Shown piece after piece: positions 16,161 to 24,756 of a DNA stretch of 60,517 bases. The position numbers were made by a program, and so were the translations under genes. The stretch comes from Oscillospiraceae bacterium. GTDB taxonomy: Bacteria; Bacillota; Clostridia; Oscillospirales; Oscillospiraceae. Each line of letters starts with the position of its first letter. Within the stretch, counting starts at the first letter, position 1. The notes beneath the pieces were generated by a model. It did not search any database and was not told the origin of the DNA. It worked only from the letters and a program-made list of their open reading frames with translations. The stretch covers positions 1 to 60,517 of the forward strand of contig JAHHSG010000014.1 in the NCBI GenBank assembly GCA_020025305.1, written 5' to 3'.

Positions 16161-17324
16161 TTATTCTTCTGCTGCCTGCTGCGCTGCATCGGTGTGATGC
16201 AAGCCAAAGTCCTCCGCTACACTGGAGCAGTCGCGTCGGAGCATACTCTCCATAACTCGAATATCGCTGTCGATATCCATGGCATCAGATCGATACAGCT
16301 CATCCAGCTGCCGCTCAAATCCAAGCACAATGTTATCCATGGTCTTGCGGATCTTCGCCTTGGCTTGATTCAGATTTTCTCCGCTGACACCCGCCTCTTC
16401 AAATTCGGCATAGGCGTCCAGAAGCTTTTGGGTGGTAGGCAGATAATAGTTGAGGAAAGTGCTGGCGGTAGCCTTTTTTTCCGGCTCACTCTCCACCAGG
16501 CGAAAAATCCGACCGGCCACCTCTTCAAGTCGGTCAATCTTAGCGCTGAGCTCCTCATCTGCAATGCGATCGTTGGCATGGCGAATCTGGCGCAGCACGC
16601 CGGAGTAGCCTTCCTCTGTCTCTTTGGGCTTCACCGGCTCGCTCTCACGCGCAAAGTAATCATCCGCCGCATCTGCCGAACGGAACAACTTCCCAGCGCC
16701 TAAATCCAGATAGGCGCCTTCTCCCCAAAGGCCCTTGTCGATCATCTGCTCTACGTCTTTCTCCACACGGCGTTCAGATACCTCCGCCGCCGTGGCCAAA
16801 CGCTGGATTGACACAGTCTGGCTTTTTCCTGCGGCGGCCAGATACTTGGCGCACCGGCGCATCCGGCGTGTCATGGCCTGTCCAGCTGCCAACATAGCGA
16901 TACCGCCGCTAAGAAAACCAAGTGACAGGAAAATATCCTCAAAGAACCACCAAAAATCTCCATAATTGATATAAAAGTCCAGATCAATCACGTATGGGGC
17001 GGCCATCAGCACGCCCAGGACCGTAAGCACGATCCCCACTATCTTCATCACACGCGCACTCTTATTACTGTCCGCGGGAGCGCGCGTCACTTTTTCCACA
17101 GATTTACGGGCTGCAGAGGAAGTATATTGATTTTTTGTCGGCTTCTTTTTCTTATCGCGAGTGAGTTTGCTGATCAGCACCACCAGGCCAATGGGCCATA
17201 GCCCAAAGAAAAACAGGACACCAATCAGCACCCAGGAACCTATATCATTTTTCTCCGCTGGTTGGTTTGTTTTCTGCTGTGCAGGGCGGAATCCGCCGTT
17301 AGACCCGTCATATTCATATTTCAT
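16161..17324 (-). CDS. XpaC-like membrane protein (5-bromo-4-chloroindolyl phosphate hydrolysis family)
   Basis: Protein of 387 residues. A hydrophobic segment at about 29-52 (GSWVLIGVLFFFGLWPIGLVV) is followed by a lysine-rich patch. A second hydrophobic pair lies at about 92-145. The C-terminal half is largely helical and cytoplasmic, with blocks like IRHANDRIADEELSAKIDRLE, as in XpaC-family proteins. The family name comes from a phenotype, and the molecular role is unknown. A winged-helix-like stretch (VSIQRLATAAEVSERRVEKD) lies between. Its ATG overlaps the DUF896 stop. Confidence 0.6.
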   Translation of the reverse strand: MKYEYDGSNGGFRPAQQKTNQPAEKNDIGSWVLIGVLFFFGLWPIGLVVLISKLTRDKKKKPTKNQYTSSAARKSVEKVTRAPADSNKSARVMKIVGIVLTVLGVLMAAPYVIDLDFYINYGDFWWFFEDIFLSLGFLSGGIAMLAAGQAMTRRMRRCAKYLAAAGKSQTVSIQRLATAAEVSERRVEKDVEQMIDKGLWGEGAYLDLGAGKLFRSADAADDYFARESEPVKPKETEEGYSGVLRQIRHANDRIADEELSAKIDRLEEVAGRIFRLVESEPEKKATASTFLNYYLPTTQKLLDAYAEFEEAGVSGENLNQAKAKIRKTMDNIVLGFERQLDELYRSDAMDIDSDIRVMESMLRRDCSSVAEDFGLHHTDAAQQAAEE

Positions 17325-17539
17325 CCGTTCTTGCCTCCTCGCTTTTCCAACTTACGCCTATTTCCCTTTTCGTCCACTAACCAAGTATTGTCCAATTCTC
17401 GATTCAAACTGCCCAAAACAGAGTCAATATATGCCCGGCGCAGTGCATCACGCTCCTGCACTTCCTCCTCTGTTAACCCTTCGGGAGTCTTGGCTTTGCG
17501 GGCCAATTCATTGATTCGTTCAATTTTCTTTTGATCCAT
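17321..17539 (-). CDS. DUF896 (YnzC/UPF0291) small protein
   Basis: A 72-residue helical-hairpin protein. It starts MDQKKIERINELARKAKTPE, then LTEEEVQERDALRRAYID, the family hallmark. In Bacillus a relative belongs to the SOS regulon, but I see no LexA box here. It overlaps the next gene by 4 nt (ATGA) and follows the S4 gene by 9 nt, so it is part of the same operon. Confidence 0.9.
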   Translation of the reverse strand: MDQKKIERINELARKAKTPEGLTEEEVQERDALRRAYIDSVLGSLNRELDNTWLVDEKGNRRKLEKRGGKNG

Positions 17540-17548
17540 ATGGTTTCC

Positions 17549-18334
17549 TCACAAATATCTCTTCATTTTCACAAAAACACGGCCCTTCTTTGTCTCATGG
17601 CCTACCGTTTCCAAGATGCACTTTCCAAGCCCTCGTACGCCGATCACGTCTCCTTCCGCCGCCATACGATCCGGCTTGATACAGTTCATCCAATTCAGCT
17701 GTACCCGACCGCCCTGAATAGCCTGGGCCGCCTTGCTGCGGCTGAGTGAAAAACCGACAGACACGATACTGTCCAATCGGAGGGAGGACACCGTATCCCG
17801 AATTTCCTTTGTACGAACCTCCGGCGGCGTAATCTCCTCCGGTGTAATCTCCGACAGGTGCAGCTTCACTCTTCCGGCAGTATCCCAACTTCCCAGCAGA
17901 AAATCTGCCACCTGTGCACTCACCAGCACATCGGCACTCTCTTTTCTCACAAGTATATCTCCAATTTTCTCCCGGGTCAAACCTAATCCTATCAGACTTC
18001 CTAAAAAATCCCGGTGGGTCAGCGTATCCTCCCGATACCATGCAGCGTGTATGACCCGAATGACCTCGCCATCCGGCTCCGCTGTCCAGTCCGGCAGAAA
18101 GTGAAGCTGGCAGCGCTCTGCGCCTTCATAGCCGCCCCAGAAGGTAAATCCATCCGATACACCCATAGCCTGCAGCAGGCGCCGGGCGGCTTGCTGCTCC
18201 TGCGGGCTGAGGAAAGCGGTGACTGTGGGGATATTTTTCCCACGGCAGCGATCATATTGATCCCAAACACGGCTTAAAAGGAGCCGCTCTTCCGGGGTGG
18301 CGGAAACACGATCCAGCAGCTCTCGTTTATCCAT
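17549..18334 (-). CDS. YlmH-like RNA-binding protein with S4 domain
   Basis: Protein of 261 residues. The N-terminal two thirds matches the YlmH type (TPEERLLLSRVWDQYDRC, then FLSPQEQQAARRLLQAMG). The C-terminal S4 domain includes DSIVSVGFSLSRSKAAQAIQ and VRGLGKC. YlmH has been linked to ribosome quality control and to cell-division clusters, but here it follows an ABC exporter. GGAGG lies before the ATG at 18334. The gene overlaps the exporter stop by 8 nt. Confidence 0.88.
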   Translation of the reverse strand: MDKRELLDRVSATPEERLLLSRVWDQYDRCRGKNIPTVTAFLSPQEQQAARRLLQAMGVSDGFTFWGGYEGAERCQLHFLPDWTAEPDGEVIRVIHAAWYREDTLTHRDFLGSLIGLGLTREKIGDILVRKESADVLVSAQVADFLLGSWDTAGRVKLHLSEITPEEITPPEVRTKEIRDTVSSLRLDSIVSVGFSLSRSKAAQAIQGGRVQLNWMNCIKPDRMAAEGDVIGVRGLGKCILETVGHETKKGRVFVKMKRYL

Positions 18335-20084
18335 ACTGCGCCTCCAAATCCTGCGTGTGATAGAGCCGGGCATAAAGGCCATTCTTCGCCAGAAGTGTGT
18401 CGTGTGTGCCTTCTTCGGCAATCTTTCCATCCTGCACCACCACGATGCGATGGGCAGAGCGGATCGTAGAGAGCCGATGGGCAATCATGAGCGTTGTACG
18501 CCCCCGGGCCAGCTGGTCAAAGGCATTCTGAATACGGCTCTCCGTCACGCTGTCCAGTGCCGAGGTTACCTCGTCCAAAATCAGCAGCGGCGGATTTTTC
18601 AAGAAAATACGAGCAATCGCCACGCGCTGCTTCTGTCCGCCGGAAAGCATAGCTCCCCGCTCACCCACATAGGTATCAAACCCCTGAGGCATCTCCATAA
18701 TATCATCGTAAAGCTCCGCCTTCCGCGCAGCTTGTACCACCTCTTCATCGCTAGCACCGGGCTTACCGTAGCGGATATTTTCCCGAATACTATCGGCGAA
18801 GAGGAACACCTCCTGCTGTACGATACCGATGTTGCGGCGCAGAGATTTCTGGCTCACATGACGGATATCCATACCGTCAAGCAGTATCTTTCCGCTCGTC
18901 ACCTCGTAAAAGCGGGGTATCAGCTGGCAAAGCGTACTCTTGCCGCCGCCAGAGGGACCTACTACAGCCACCGTCTCACCGGCTGCCACCTGCAGATTCA
19001 CATCGTGGAGGATTTCGTCACTATCGTTATAAGTAAAACTCACATGGTCAATATCCACCTGTCCCCGCACATTTTCCAACTCCACGGCATCCTCCGCATC
19101 CTGGATGGAAGGCTCTGTGCGCATCAGTTCTATAAAGCGGTTCAGACCGGCAAATCCGTTGGTAAACAGCTCCGTAAAATTAGCCAGCTTGCGGATGGGG
19201 CTGATAAAGGTCGCCACATAGAGGTTAAAAACAATAAGATCAATGTAGTTGAGCTGATCCTTCATCATAAGCCAGCCGCCTACCGCAATCACCGTCACAG
19301 ACAGCATGGTCACAAACAGTTCCATCACAGCAGTAAACTTTCCCATCTCCTTGTGAAAGCTCCGCTTTGCCGTCTTGAAAACCTCGTTGACAGCATTAAA
19401 GCGGCGCTGCTGCTGCGTCTCATTGGCAAACGCCTTGGTGGTGCGCACACCGGAGAGCCCTGATTCGATCTCCGCATTGATGGTGCCGGTCTTGACCTTG
19501 GCAGCCTTGGAGGCATTCCCCATTCGAAGGCGCGAGTGGAACAGCAGCAGCAAAAAGGCAGGGATCAGCAGCGCAACTACCAACGCCAATCGCCACTGCA
19601 TACAGAACATGACGATCAGCGCCCCCACAATGGTCACCACGGAGATAAAGACATCTTCCGGACCGTGGTGCGCCAGTTCCGTCACTTCAAACAGATCCGT
19701 GGTCAGTCGGCTCATCAGCTGTCCGGTGCGGTTTTGATCATAAAAATCGTAGCCCATCTCCTGCATATGGGCAAAAAGATCCCGACGAATATCCGCCTCC
19801 ACCCGGATGCCGAAGGTATGGCCCCAGTAGGCCACCACAAAGTAAAGCGCGGCGCGGAGCACAAAGGCCAGCATCACGGCGATCATCACCGCAAAAAAGA
19901 CGGAATAATCTTTATTGGGCAGCCATTGCTGCATGGCTGTGCGGGATATCAGCGGAAATGCCAAATCGATCAGTGCAATAACAAACGCGCAGGAAATATC
20001 CAGAAAAAAAAGTTTCTTATGAGGCTTAAAGTAGGAGAAAAATATGCGCATAGGCGTGTACGTCTGATACTCTTTTGCGGTCAT
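18327..20084 (-). CDS. ABC transporter, fused membrane and ATPase (multidrug/lipid exporter type)
   Basis: A 585-residue half-transporter that probably acts as a homodimer. Six membrane helices fill about residues 1-310 (type IV exporter fold). The ATPase domain has Walker A GPSGGGKST, Q-loop and signature LSGGQKQRVAIARI, Walker B LLILDEVTSALD and switch MIAHRLST. The substrate cannot be inferred. It is the first gene of a four-gene operon with YlmH-like, DUF896 and XpaC-like genes. Confidence 0.93.
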   Translation of the reverse strand: MTAKEYQTYTPMRIFFSYFKPHKKLFFLDISCAFVIALIDLAFPLISRTAMQQWLPNKDYSVFFAVMIAVMLAFVLRAALYFVVAYWGHTFGIRVEADIRRDLFAHMQEMGYDFYDQNRTGQLMSRLTTDLFEVTELAHHGPEDVFISVVTIVGALIVMFCMQWRLALVVALLIPAFLLLLFHSRLRMGNASKAAKVKTGTINAEIESGLSGVRTTKAFANETQQQRRFNAVNEVFKTAKRSFHKEMGKFTAVMELFVTMLSVTVIAVGGWLMMKDQLNYIDLIVFNLYVATFISPIRKLANFTELFTNGFAGLNRFIELMRTEPSIQDAEDAVELENVRGQVDIDHVSFTYNDSDEILHDVNLQVAAGETVAVVGPSGGGKSTLCQLIPRFYEVTSGKILLDGMDIRHVSQKSLRRNIGIVQQEVFLFADSIRENIRYGKPGASDEEVVQAARKAELYDDIMEMPQGFDTYVGERGAMLSGGQKQRVAIARIFLKNPPLLILDEVTSALDSVTESRIQNAFDQLARGRTTLMIAHRLSTIRSAHRIVVVQDGKIAEEGTHDTLLAKNGLYARLYHTQDLEAQYG

Positions 20085-20121
20085 GGCGGTTTCCCCTTTA
20101 ATAATTCAGAATGAATACTTT

Positions 20122-20150
20122 ATTATATCATAGCTCGCCATCTATAGCAA
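20122..20150 (-). promoter_or_regulatory. Promoter of the ABC exporter operon
   Basis: Minus-strand TTGCTA and TATAAT with 17-nt spacing, 37 nt before the ATG. Confidence 0.8.
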
Positions 20151-20170
20151 GAACGCCCTCTCTTTCGTAG

Positions 20171-20213
20171 AAAAAACACCCCATCACCCTCTTACACAGG
20201 GGGTGATAGGGTG
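20171..20213 (-). terminator. Terminator of the Big2 protein gene
   Basis: An imperfect stem (CACCCCATCACCC pairing with GGGTGATAGGGTG) followed on the minus strand by six U. Confidence 0.8.
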
Positions 20214-20237
20214 CCTATTTTCTCTTAAGCAGGTCGA

Positions 20238-21035
20238 TCAATTCACGCGCACGATACAGGTCAATTTCTGTCCGTCCACCTCGGCAATCACATTGGTTTT
20301 GCCGCTCCCCACGGCAGTCACTTCTCCGCTGCTGTCCACGGTCACAACAGCAGAGTCCTCACTGCTCCAGGTAACATTCTCAACAGTGGCATCTCCGTTA
20401 TTCTCATCAGTGACATACAGGGAAATCTTCTCGCCCACATTTCCGACGGTCACATCCCCCTTCGTCCACAGGGAGCCCAACACCAGCTTGCGGTCTGGTA
20501 CACTCACCGTCACTTCGCAGGCCGCAGAGGCCGCTCCCTCCGCTGTTGCGGTAATGGTAGCCATGCCGGCAGCCACGGCTTTCACATGGCCGCTCTCATC
20601 CACCGTGGCAATACCAGCGTCACTGCTGGTCCATGTAATCTTTTCTGCGCCGGTGGCCTGCAGTGTGGTGCTCTCTCCCACCTTCAGTGCCGCCTTTGCT
20701 TTATCAACGGTGAGACTCACCGTATTCTTATCCTGCTCGGGAGGCGTCACCTGAGGATCGGTCTGTCCCGCCACTACCGGTTTTTCATCTCCTTTGAAGA
20801 TGTTAGAAATATCATCGCCTAAAAATGTATATACCAAAAATCCGGCCAGCAGCAGCACAACCACTACCATGGCAGGCCCAATAATACTGGGGGCTTTGCT
20901 GTGATTGATGCGACGTCCCGGATTCTTCGGTTTCTTCTTGCCGCTGTAAAATTCCTCGTCCTCCTGGCAAAAGGGGCAGGTCTTATAGCTATCAGAGAAC
21001 ATCTCTCCGCATTTAGGACACTTGAGCAAACTCAT
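20238..21035 (-). CDS. Zinc-ribbon membrane protein with two extracellular Big2 domains
   Basis: Protein of 265 residues with an N-terminal zinc ribbon (CPKCGEMFSDSYKTCPFC, residues 6-23), a basic segment, and one transmembrane helix (about 52-72). The outer part has two bacterial immunoglobulin-like group 2 repeats: SLTVDKAKAALKVGESTTLQ followed by VDESGHVKAVAAGMATITAT, and a second ending VDSSGEVTAVGSGKTNVIAE. The orientation (metal site inside, adhesion-like domains outside) follows from the positive-inside rule. Function is unknown. It is monocistronic. Confidence 0.8.
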   Translation of the reverse strand: MSLLKCPKCGEMFSDSYKTCPFCQEDEEFYSGKKKPKNPGRRINHSKAPSIIGPAMVVVVLLLAGFLVYTFLGDDISNIFKGDEKPVVAGQTDPQVTPPEQDKNTVSLTVDKAKAALKVGESTTLQATGAEKITWTSSDAGIATVDESGHVKAVAAGMATITATAEGAASAACEVTVSVPDRKLVLGSLWTKGDVTVGNVGEKISLYVTDENNGDATVENVTWSSEDSAVVTVDSSGEVTAVGSGKTNVIAEVDGQKLTCIVRVN

Positions 21036-21131
21036 GGCAGTAATCTTCCTTTCTCCGCTTGATTGACGCGATACGTCATATAGGAAGCCGATTCAAAAAT
21101 CGGCAATCTTTGATTTTTATCATACGGATTT

Positions 21132-21160
21132 ATCATACAGATTTTTCCTTGTTATGTCAA
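21132..21160 (-). promoter_or_regulatory. Promoter of the Big2 protein gene
   Basis: Minus-strand TTGACA and TATGAT with 17-nt spacing. A small hairpin (GCCGATT/AATCGGC, about 21088-21105) lies in the leader. Confidence 0.8.
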
Positions 21161-21210
21161 CTGAAATTCTAGGAAATTCATCCTTTTTTTACATCTTCCG
21201 CCCACCTCCC

Positions 21211-21239
21211 TTGCTTTTCTTTGCTTTGTTTTTTATAAT
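21211..21239 (+). promoter_or_regulatory. Promoter of udk
   Basis: Plus-strand TTGCTT and TATAAT with 17-nt spacing, 42 nt before the ATG at 21282. Confidence 0.75.
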
Positions 21240-21281
21240 ATAGGAAATATTATGGGACAACTCCCTGCGGAGGATCTGACT

Positions 21282-21896
21282 ATGAACACAATTTTCATTG
21301 GCATCGCCGGCGGCACCGGCTCAGGCAAGACCACATTGACGGAGCATTTGGCCTCCCATTTTGGCGCCAATATCAGTGTTATACACCACGACAACTACTA
21401 TAAGCGGCAGGATCTGCCCTTTGAGGAGCGCTGCAAGCAGAACTATGATCACCCTGATGCCTTCGATACCGATCTGATGATTCAGCATCTCAAGGAACTG
21501 AAGGCCGGTCACGCCATCCACTGTCCTGTCTACTCCTACGCCGACCACAACCGCACCAGCCAGACAGTCTTGATCCGTCCCACTAAGGTGGTCATTGTGG
21601 AGGGCATCCTTATCTTCCACGATCCGGCACTGCGGGAGCTCCTGGACATCAAGATTTTTGTGGATACCGATGCAGATGTACGCATTTTGCGCCGTGCCCT
21701 CCGGGATGTGGAGGAGCGGGGCCGCTCCATGAAGTCTGTGGTGCAGCAATATCTCACCACGGTTAAGCCCATGCACGACCAATTTGTGGAGCCCAGTCGG
21801 AAATATGCCGACATCGTGGTGCTGGAGGGCGGTCACAATCTGGTGGCACTGGATCTCATCATGCAGCGCATTGCCAACCACATTGCAGAAAACTGA
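21282..21896 (+). CDS. udk: Uridine kinase
   Basis: Pyrimidine salvage enzyme that phosphorylates uridine and cytidine with ATP or GTP. The 204 residues open with the P-loop MNTIFIGIAGGTGSGKTTL. HHDNYYKRQDLPFEER and NYDHPDAFDTDLM follow, then VIVEGILIFHDPALRELLDIK, all standard for Udk. The ATG at 21282 has GGAGG 8 nt upstream; a start 10 codons earlier has none. Confidence 0.95.
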   Translation: MNTIFIGIAGGTGSGKTTLTEHLASHFGANISVIHHDNYYKRQDLPFEERCKQNYDHPDAFDTDLMIQHLKELKAGHAIHCPVYSYADHNRTSQTVLIRPTKVVIVEGILIFHDPALRELLDIKIFVDTDADVRILRRALRDVEERGRSMKSVVQQYLTTVKPMHDQFVEPSRKYADIVVLEGGHNLVALDLIMQRIANHIAEN

Positions 21897-21974
21897 TACG
21901 GCGAAGGCCTACCTTAGGCTGTGATAAACGCACAAAGATAAAATCATTTCTCTGATAGTGCCTGACGTAAAAAA

Positions 21975-22019
21975 CAAGTCTCAAAAAAATTTTGGAAAAT
22001 TTGAATGGATCGAGACTTG
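21975..22019. repeat. Inverted repeat upstream of the sigma-factor cassette
   Basis: A perfect 8-bp inverted repeat, CAAGTCTC (21975-21982) and GAGACTTG (22012-22019), encloses a second AT-rich palindrome. It lies about 60 nt before the secreted-protein gene. It overlaps a possible ECF-type promoter (TGAAT at 22002, CGTA at 22025), and I see no good sigma-A promoter. It could be an operator or an mRNA hairpin. Confidence 0.5.
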
Positions 22020-22077
22020 AGAATCGTATTATATTTGAAGTCAGAACTGACCACAAAAATATAAGGAGGCACAACAG

Positions 22078-22476
22078 ATGAAAAAAATAACGAAAAATAT
22101 GGTGGCGGGCGTCATTGTAGCAGCGGTGGTGTTATCCATCGGGTCAACAAGTGCATTTGCTGCAAGCGGGGAAAACAGCGGAAATCTGATAGATGCCGAT
22201 AACAACGGCGTATGCGACTACGCTGGCAATGGCCCCCGTTACACCGACGAAGATGGCGACGGTGTATGTGACTATGCCGGCAATGACTGCGGTTACATGG
22301 ATGAGGATGGGGACGGCGTATGCGATAACCGGGGTACCCGTCGGCACGGCGGCAGTCAGAGAAAAGGCAGCGGCAGAGATTTCGTCGATGCAGACAACGA
22401 TGGTATCTGCGACAATTATGCCTTCGGACAGCGTGCAAGACAGGGGAAAGGAACCTGCGGAGAACGCAACAGATAG
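22078..22476 (+). CDS. Secreted protein with four DxDxDGxCD repeats
   Basis: Protein of 132 residues with a signal peptide (about residues 1-28, ending SAFA). Four repeats of the form D-x-D-x-[DN]-G-[VI]-C-D start at residues 39, 57, 75 and 104. They resemble EF-hand or thrombospondin type-3 calcium loops, each with an added cysteine. The tail is basic and Gly/Arg-rich. AAGGAGG precedes the ATG. It lies 13 nt before an ECF sigma gene, so it is probably part of that cassette. Calcium binding is inferred from the repeat pattern only. Confidence 0.75.
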   Translation: MKKITKNMVAGVIVAAVVLSIGSTSAFAASGENSGNLIDADNNGVCDYAGNGPRYTDEDGDGVCDYAGNDCGYMDEDGDGVCDNRGTRRHGGSQRKGSGRDFVDADNDGICDNYAFGQRARQGKGTCGERNR

Positions 22477-22489
22477 TGAGTGATGATCC

Positions 22490-22975
22490 ATGCGGAGCGA
22501 ACAAGAGGTAAACAAGGCCATTGAACAGTATGCCAATACAGTTCGGCGGCTTTGCGTGATTCATTTGAAAAACCATGCAGATACGGAGGATATATTTCAA
22601 ACTGTTTTTTTGAAGTATACCCTCAGCTCCGCTGTGTTTGAAAGCCAAGAACACGAGAAAGCGTGGTTGATCCGTGTCACGATCAACGCCTGTAAAGATC
22701 TTCTGAAAAACTTTTTCCGCAGCCATACGACATCTCTGGATGAACTCATAGAGCAGCCGGCGGAGCTGCCGCCGGATCACAGGGACGTTTTAGAGGCGGT
22801 GCTGTCCCTTCCGCAAAAATATAAGGACGTCGTATATCTCCATTATTACGAAGAATATACGGCGCCCCAGATCAGCCGGATATTGGGGAAAAATGTGAAT
22901 ACAATTTATACGCTCCTCACTCGTTCCAAGCAATTGCTTAGGGAAAAACTGGGAGGTGATGGATATGACGGATAA
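22490..22975 (+). CDS. ECF-type RNA polymerase sigma factor
   Basis: Alternative sigma factor of 161 residues with sigma-2 (HADTEDIFQTVFLKYT, then EKAWLIRVTINACKDLLK) and sigma-4 (LSLPQKYKDVVYLHYYEEYT, then ILGKNVNTIYTLLTRSKQLL) and no sigma-3, the ECF layout. It overlaps the downstream membrane anti-sigma gene by 11 nt. The pair should form a sigma/anti-sigma switch, with the secreted repeat protein gene immediately upstream. Confidence 0.92.
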   Translation: MRSEQEVNKAIEQYANTVRRLCVIHLKNHADTEDIFQTVFLKYTLSSAVFESQEHEKAWLIRVTINACKDLLKNFFRSHTTSLDELIEQPAELPPDHRDVLEAVLSLPQKYKDVVYLHYYEEYTAPQISRILGKNVNTIYTLLTRSKQLLREKLGGDGYDG

Positions 22976-23693
22976 GTTAAAAGAATCTTTTGATCAGATC
23001 GAGGCAGAAGAGCCGCTCAAAGAAAGAACGAAAGCCTATCTTGCTCAAAAAACGAATGGTTATACACGGCGCAAAACTTCTGCCTATCGACAGCTGATTC
23101 CGGCCGCTGTCTGTGTGCTGTTCCTATTGCTGGGAGGGCATTGGCTGTACTTTACCCCCACCGTGGCCATCAGCATAGATATAAACCCCTCCATAGAATT
23201 GGGCGTGAATCGGTTTAATCAGGTGGTTTCTGTCAATGCATACAACGATGACGGGCGGGAATTGCTCACGTCTCTTGATGTGAAATATTTGAATTATTCT
23301 GATGCAGTGGACCAGATTCTGCAGGATGAAACCATCACGAATTTATTGTCTCATGATGAAGTGATGATGATTGGGGTAATTGGCTCCCAGGGAGCACAAT
23401 CCTCCAAAATTCTTTCAGATTTAGAATCTTGCAGTGCAGAGAAAAAGAATATGTACTGCTATTATGCACGTTCGGAAGAAGTGGAATCCGCACATGAAAT
23501 GGGCCTTTCCTATGGGAAATATAAGGCTTTTCTAGAGGTGCAGGCACTTGATCCCAGTATTTCTGTTGATAAAATCCGGAATATGTCCATCAAAGAAATC
23601 CGGAGTTTGACAAATATGTTATCAAACAACCATGGTAACTCCGAAAATACGCAAGGACACGGGCATCGCGGCAACGGCAATAGACACGGATAA
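22965..23693 (+). CDS. RsgI-like membrane anti-sigma factor
   Basis: Protein of 242 residues from the ATG with GGAGGTG 6 nt upstream (GTG at 22956 is the alternative). A cytoplasmic N-terminus of about 42 residues precedes one transmembrane helix (about 44-63). The extracellular part opens with the RsgI hallmark SIDINPSIELGVNRFNQVVS, then NAYNDDGRELL. The tail is His/Gly/Asn-rich (residues about 222-242). RsgI proteins usually pair with SigI; here the partner is an ECF factor. Membrane sensing of an outside signal is inferred. Confidence 0.82.
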   Translation: MTDKLKESFDQIEAEEPLKERTKAYLAQKTNGYTRRKTSAYRQLIPAAVCVLFLLLGGHWLYFTPTVAISIDINPSIELGVNRFNQVVSVNAYNDDGRELLTSLDVKYLNYSDAVDQILQDETITNLLSHDEVMMIGVIGSQGAQSSKILSDLESCSAEKKNMYCYYARSEEVESAHEMGLSYGKYKAFLEVQALDPSISVDKIRNMSIKEIRSLTNMLSNNHGNSENTQGHGHRGNGNRHG

Positions 23694-23722
23694 GGGAACG
23701 GTCACGAACGCATCCAAATAAA

Positions 23723-23762
23723 AAGCGGGAGTGGCGCCGCTGACGCTGCGCCACTCCCGCTT
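23723..23762. terminator. Bidirectional terminator after the sigma/anti-sigma cassette
   Basis: A 14-bp stem (AAGCGGGAGTGGCG/CGCCACTCCCGCTT) separates the cassette from the convergent GerMN gene. Confidence 0.85.
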
Positions 23763-23850
23763 AACTTTCATATGACCCAGCCGGGAAGCTTTTTGTGCTG
23801 ACCGTACCATAAGAGGCCGGTTTATGGGAAGCATACGGCGGGGATCTATT

Positions 23851-24756
23851 TTATTTTTTCTCGCTCAATTCGCTCACATCCACCAGACCCAAGCTGTGCT
23901 GCAGCTCGCCATCCACCAAAATTTGTATCCGCCGGATATCTTTGACGGAATATAGGGATTTTGCAATTCCTTGAACCAGCAGCTGCTGCTCCTCCTCACC
24001 GGGGGGCAGCACTTTTTTCACCTCGGAAGACAGGTTAAGCGAGCAAACTCCGTTCTCCACCTTCACCGCCAGCACCTGAAAGCCCTCCGGCAGCAATGGC
24101 CGCAGCCCTTCCTGCATGGGGCCGGCCTGCAGCGCTTCTATGACGGCACCGGCAGAGCTTTCTCCCTCGTACACCGTCAACATACGTTCCTCAGCCGATA
24201 AACCATCTTCTGACAGGAAATAGAGGGACGCCGGCAAATTCCTGACCATGTCCTCCTCACTGGTAAAAAGAGCATCTTCGGCACGGAAAATATGACTGTC
24301 GCGGTATGCCAGATCCTCACCGTCAACGGTAATGCGCACCGTATAAACGCCGGGGATCTGCACCAGTGTCAGTGCCACACAGTAATCAGCAATGGTCAGA
24401 TCCATACCCGAGAGCTGTCGATAGGGTGTAGAAAAATCCACCTGTACGGTACTGCCCACCAATCTGCTGCTTAAAAGCTTGGTTCCGGTGGGGATGACAC
24501 TGCGGAATCCGGGTGTATCGCAATCCCCCAGCAGCAGATGCAGCGCCTCCTCCACTTGCGTTTCTATTTCCATAGGCCGCATCTCCGACCAGTCCACCTT
24601 CACGGTTGTTAAGGCATCCCCGCCTCGTGTCTCACTGGTAATGGCAGGACAATAAATGCGCAGCGTGTCACTATTCTCTCCACGCCCCCTCACAAGCCCT
24701 ACGCCCAGCAGTCCCATCAGCAGCACGCAGAAAACAGCCGGCAACACTTTTTTCAT
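23851..24756 (-). CDS. GerMN-domain envelope protein
   Basis: Protein of 301 residues with an N-terminal membrane anchor (about residues 3-22) and two GerMN domains, each with the pattern V-Q-V-D-F-S...Y (first near 110-150) and V-C-S-L-N-L-S (second near 230-280). GerM in Bacillus acts in sporulation and germination. Here the gene is the last of the ComEA-like/response regulator/kinase operon, with its ATG overlapping the kinase stop, so it may modulate or respond to that kinase. Confidence 0.85.
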   Translation of the reverse strand: MKKVLPAVFCVLLMGLLGVGLVRGRGENSDTLRIYCPAITSETRGGDALTTVKVDWSEMRPMEIETQVEEALHLLLGDCDTPGFRSVIPTGTKLLSSRLVGSTVQVDFSTPYRQLSGMDLTIADYCVALTLVQIPGVYTVRITVDGEDLAYRDSHIFRAEDALFTSEEDMVRNLPASLYFLSEDGLSAEERMLTVYEGESSAGAVIEALQAGPMQEGLRPLLPEGFQVLAVKVENGVCSLNLSSEVKKVLPPGEEEQQLLVQGIAKSLYSVKDIRRIQILVDGELQHSLGLVDVSELSEKK

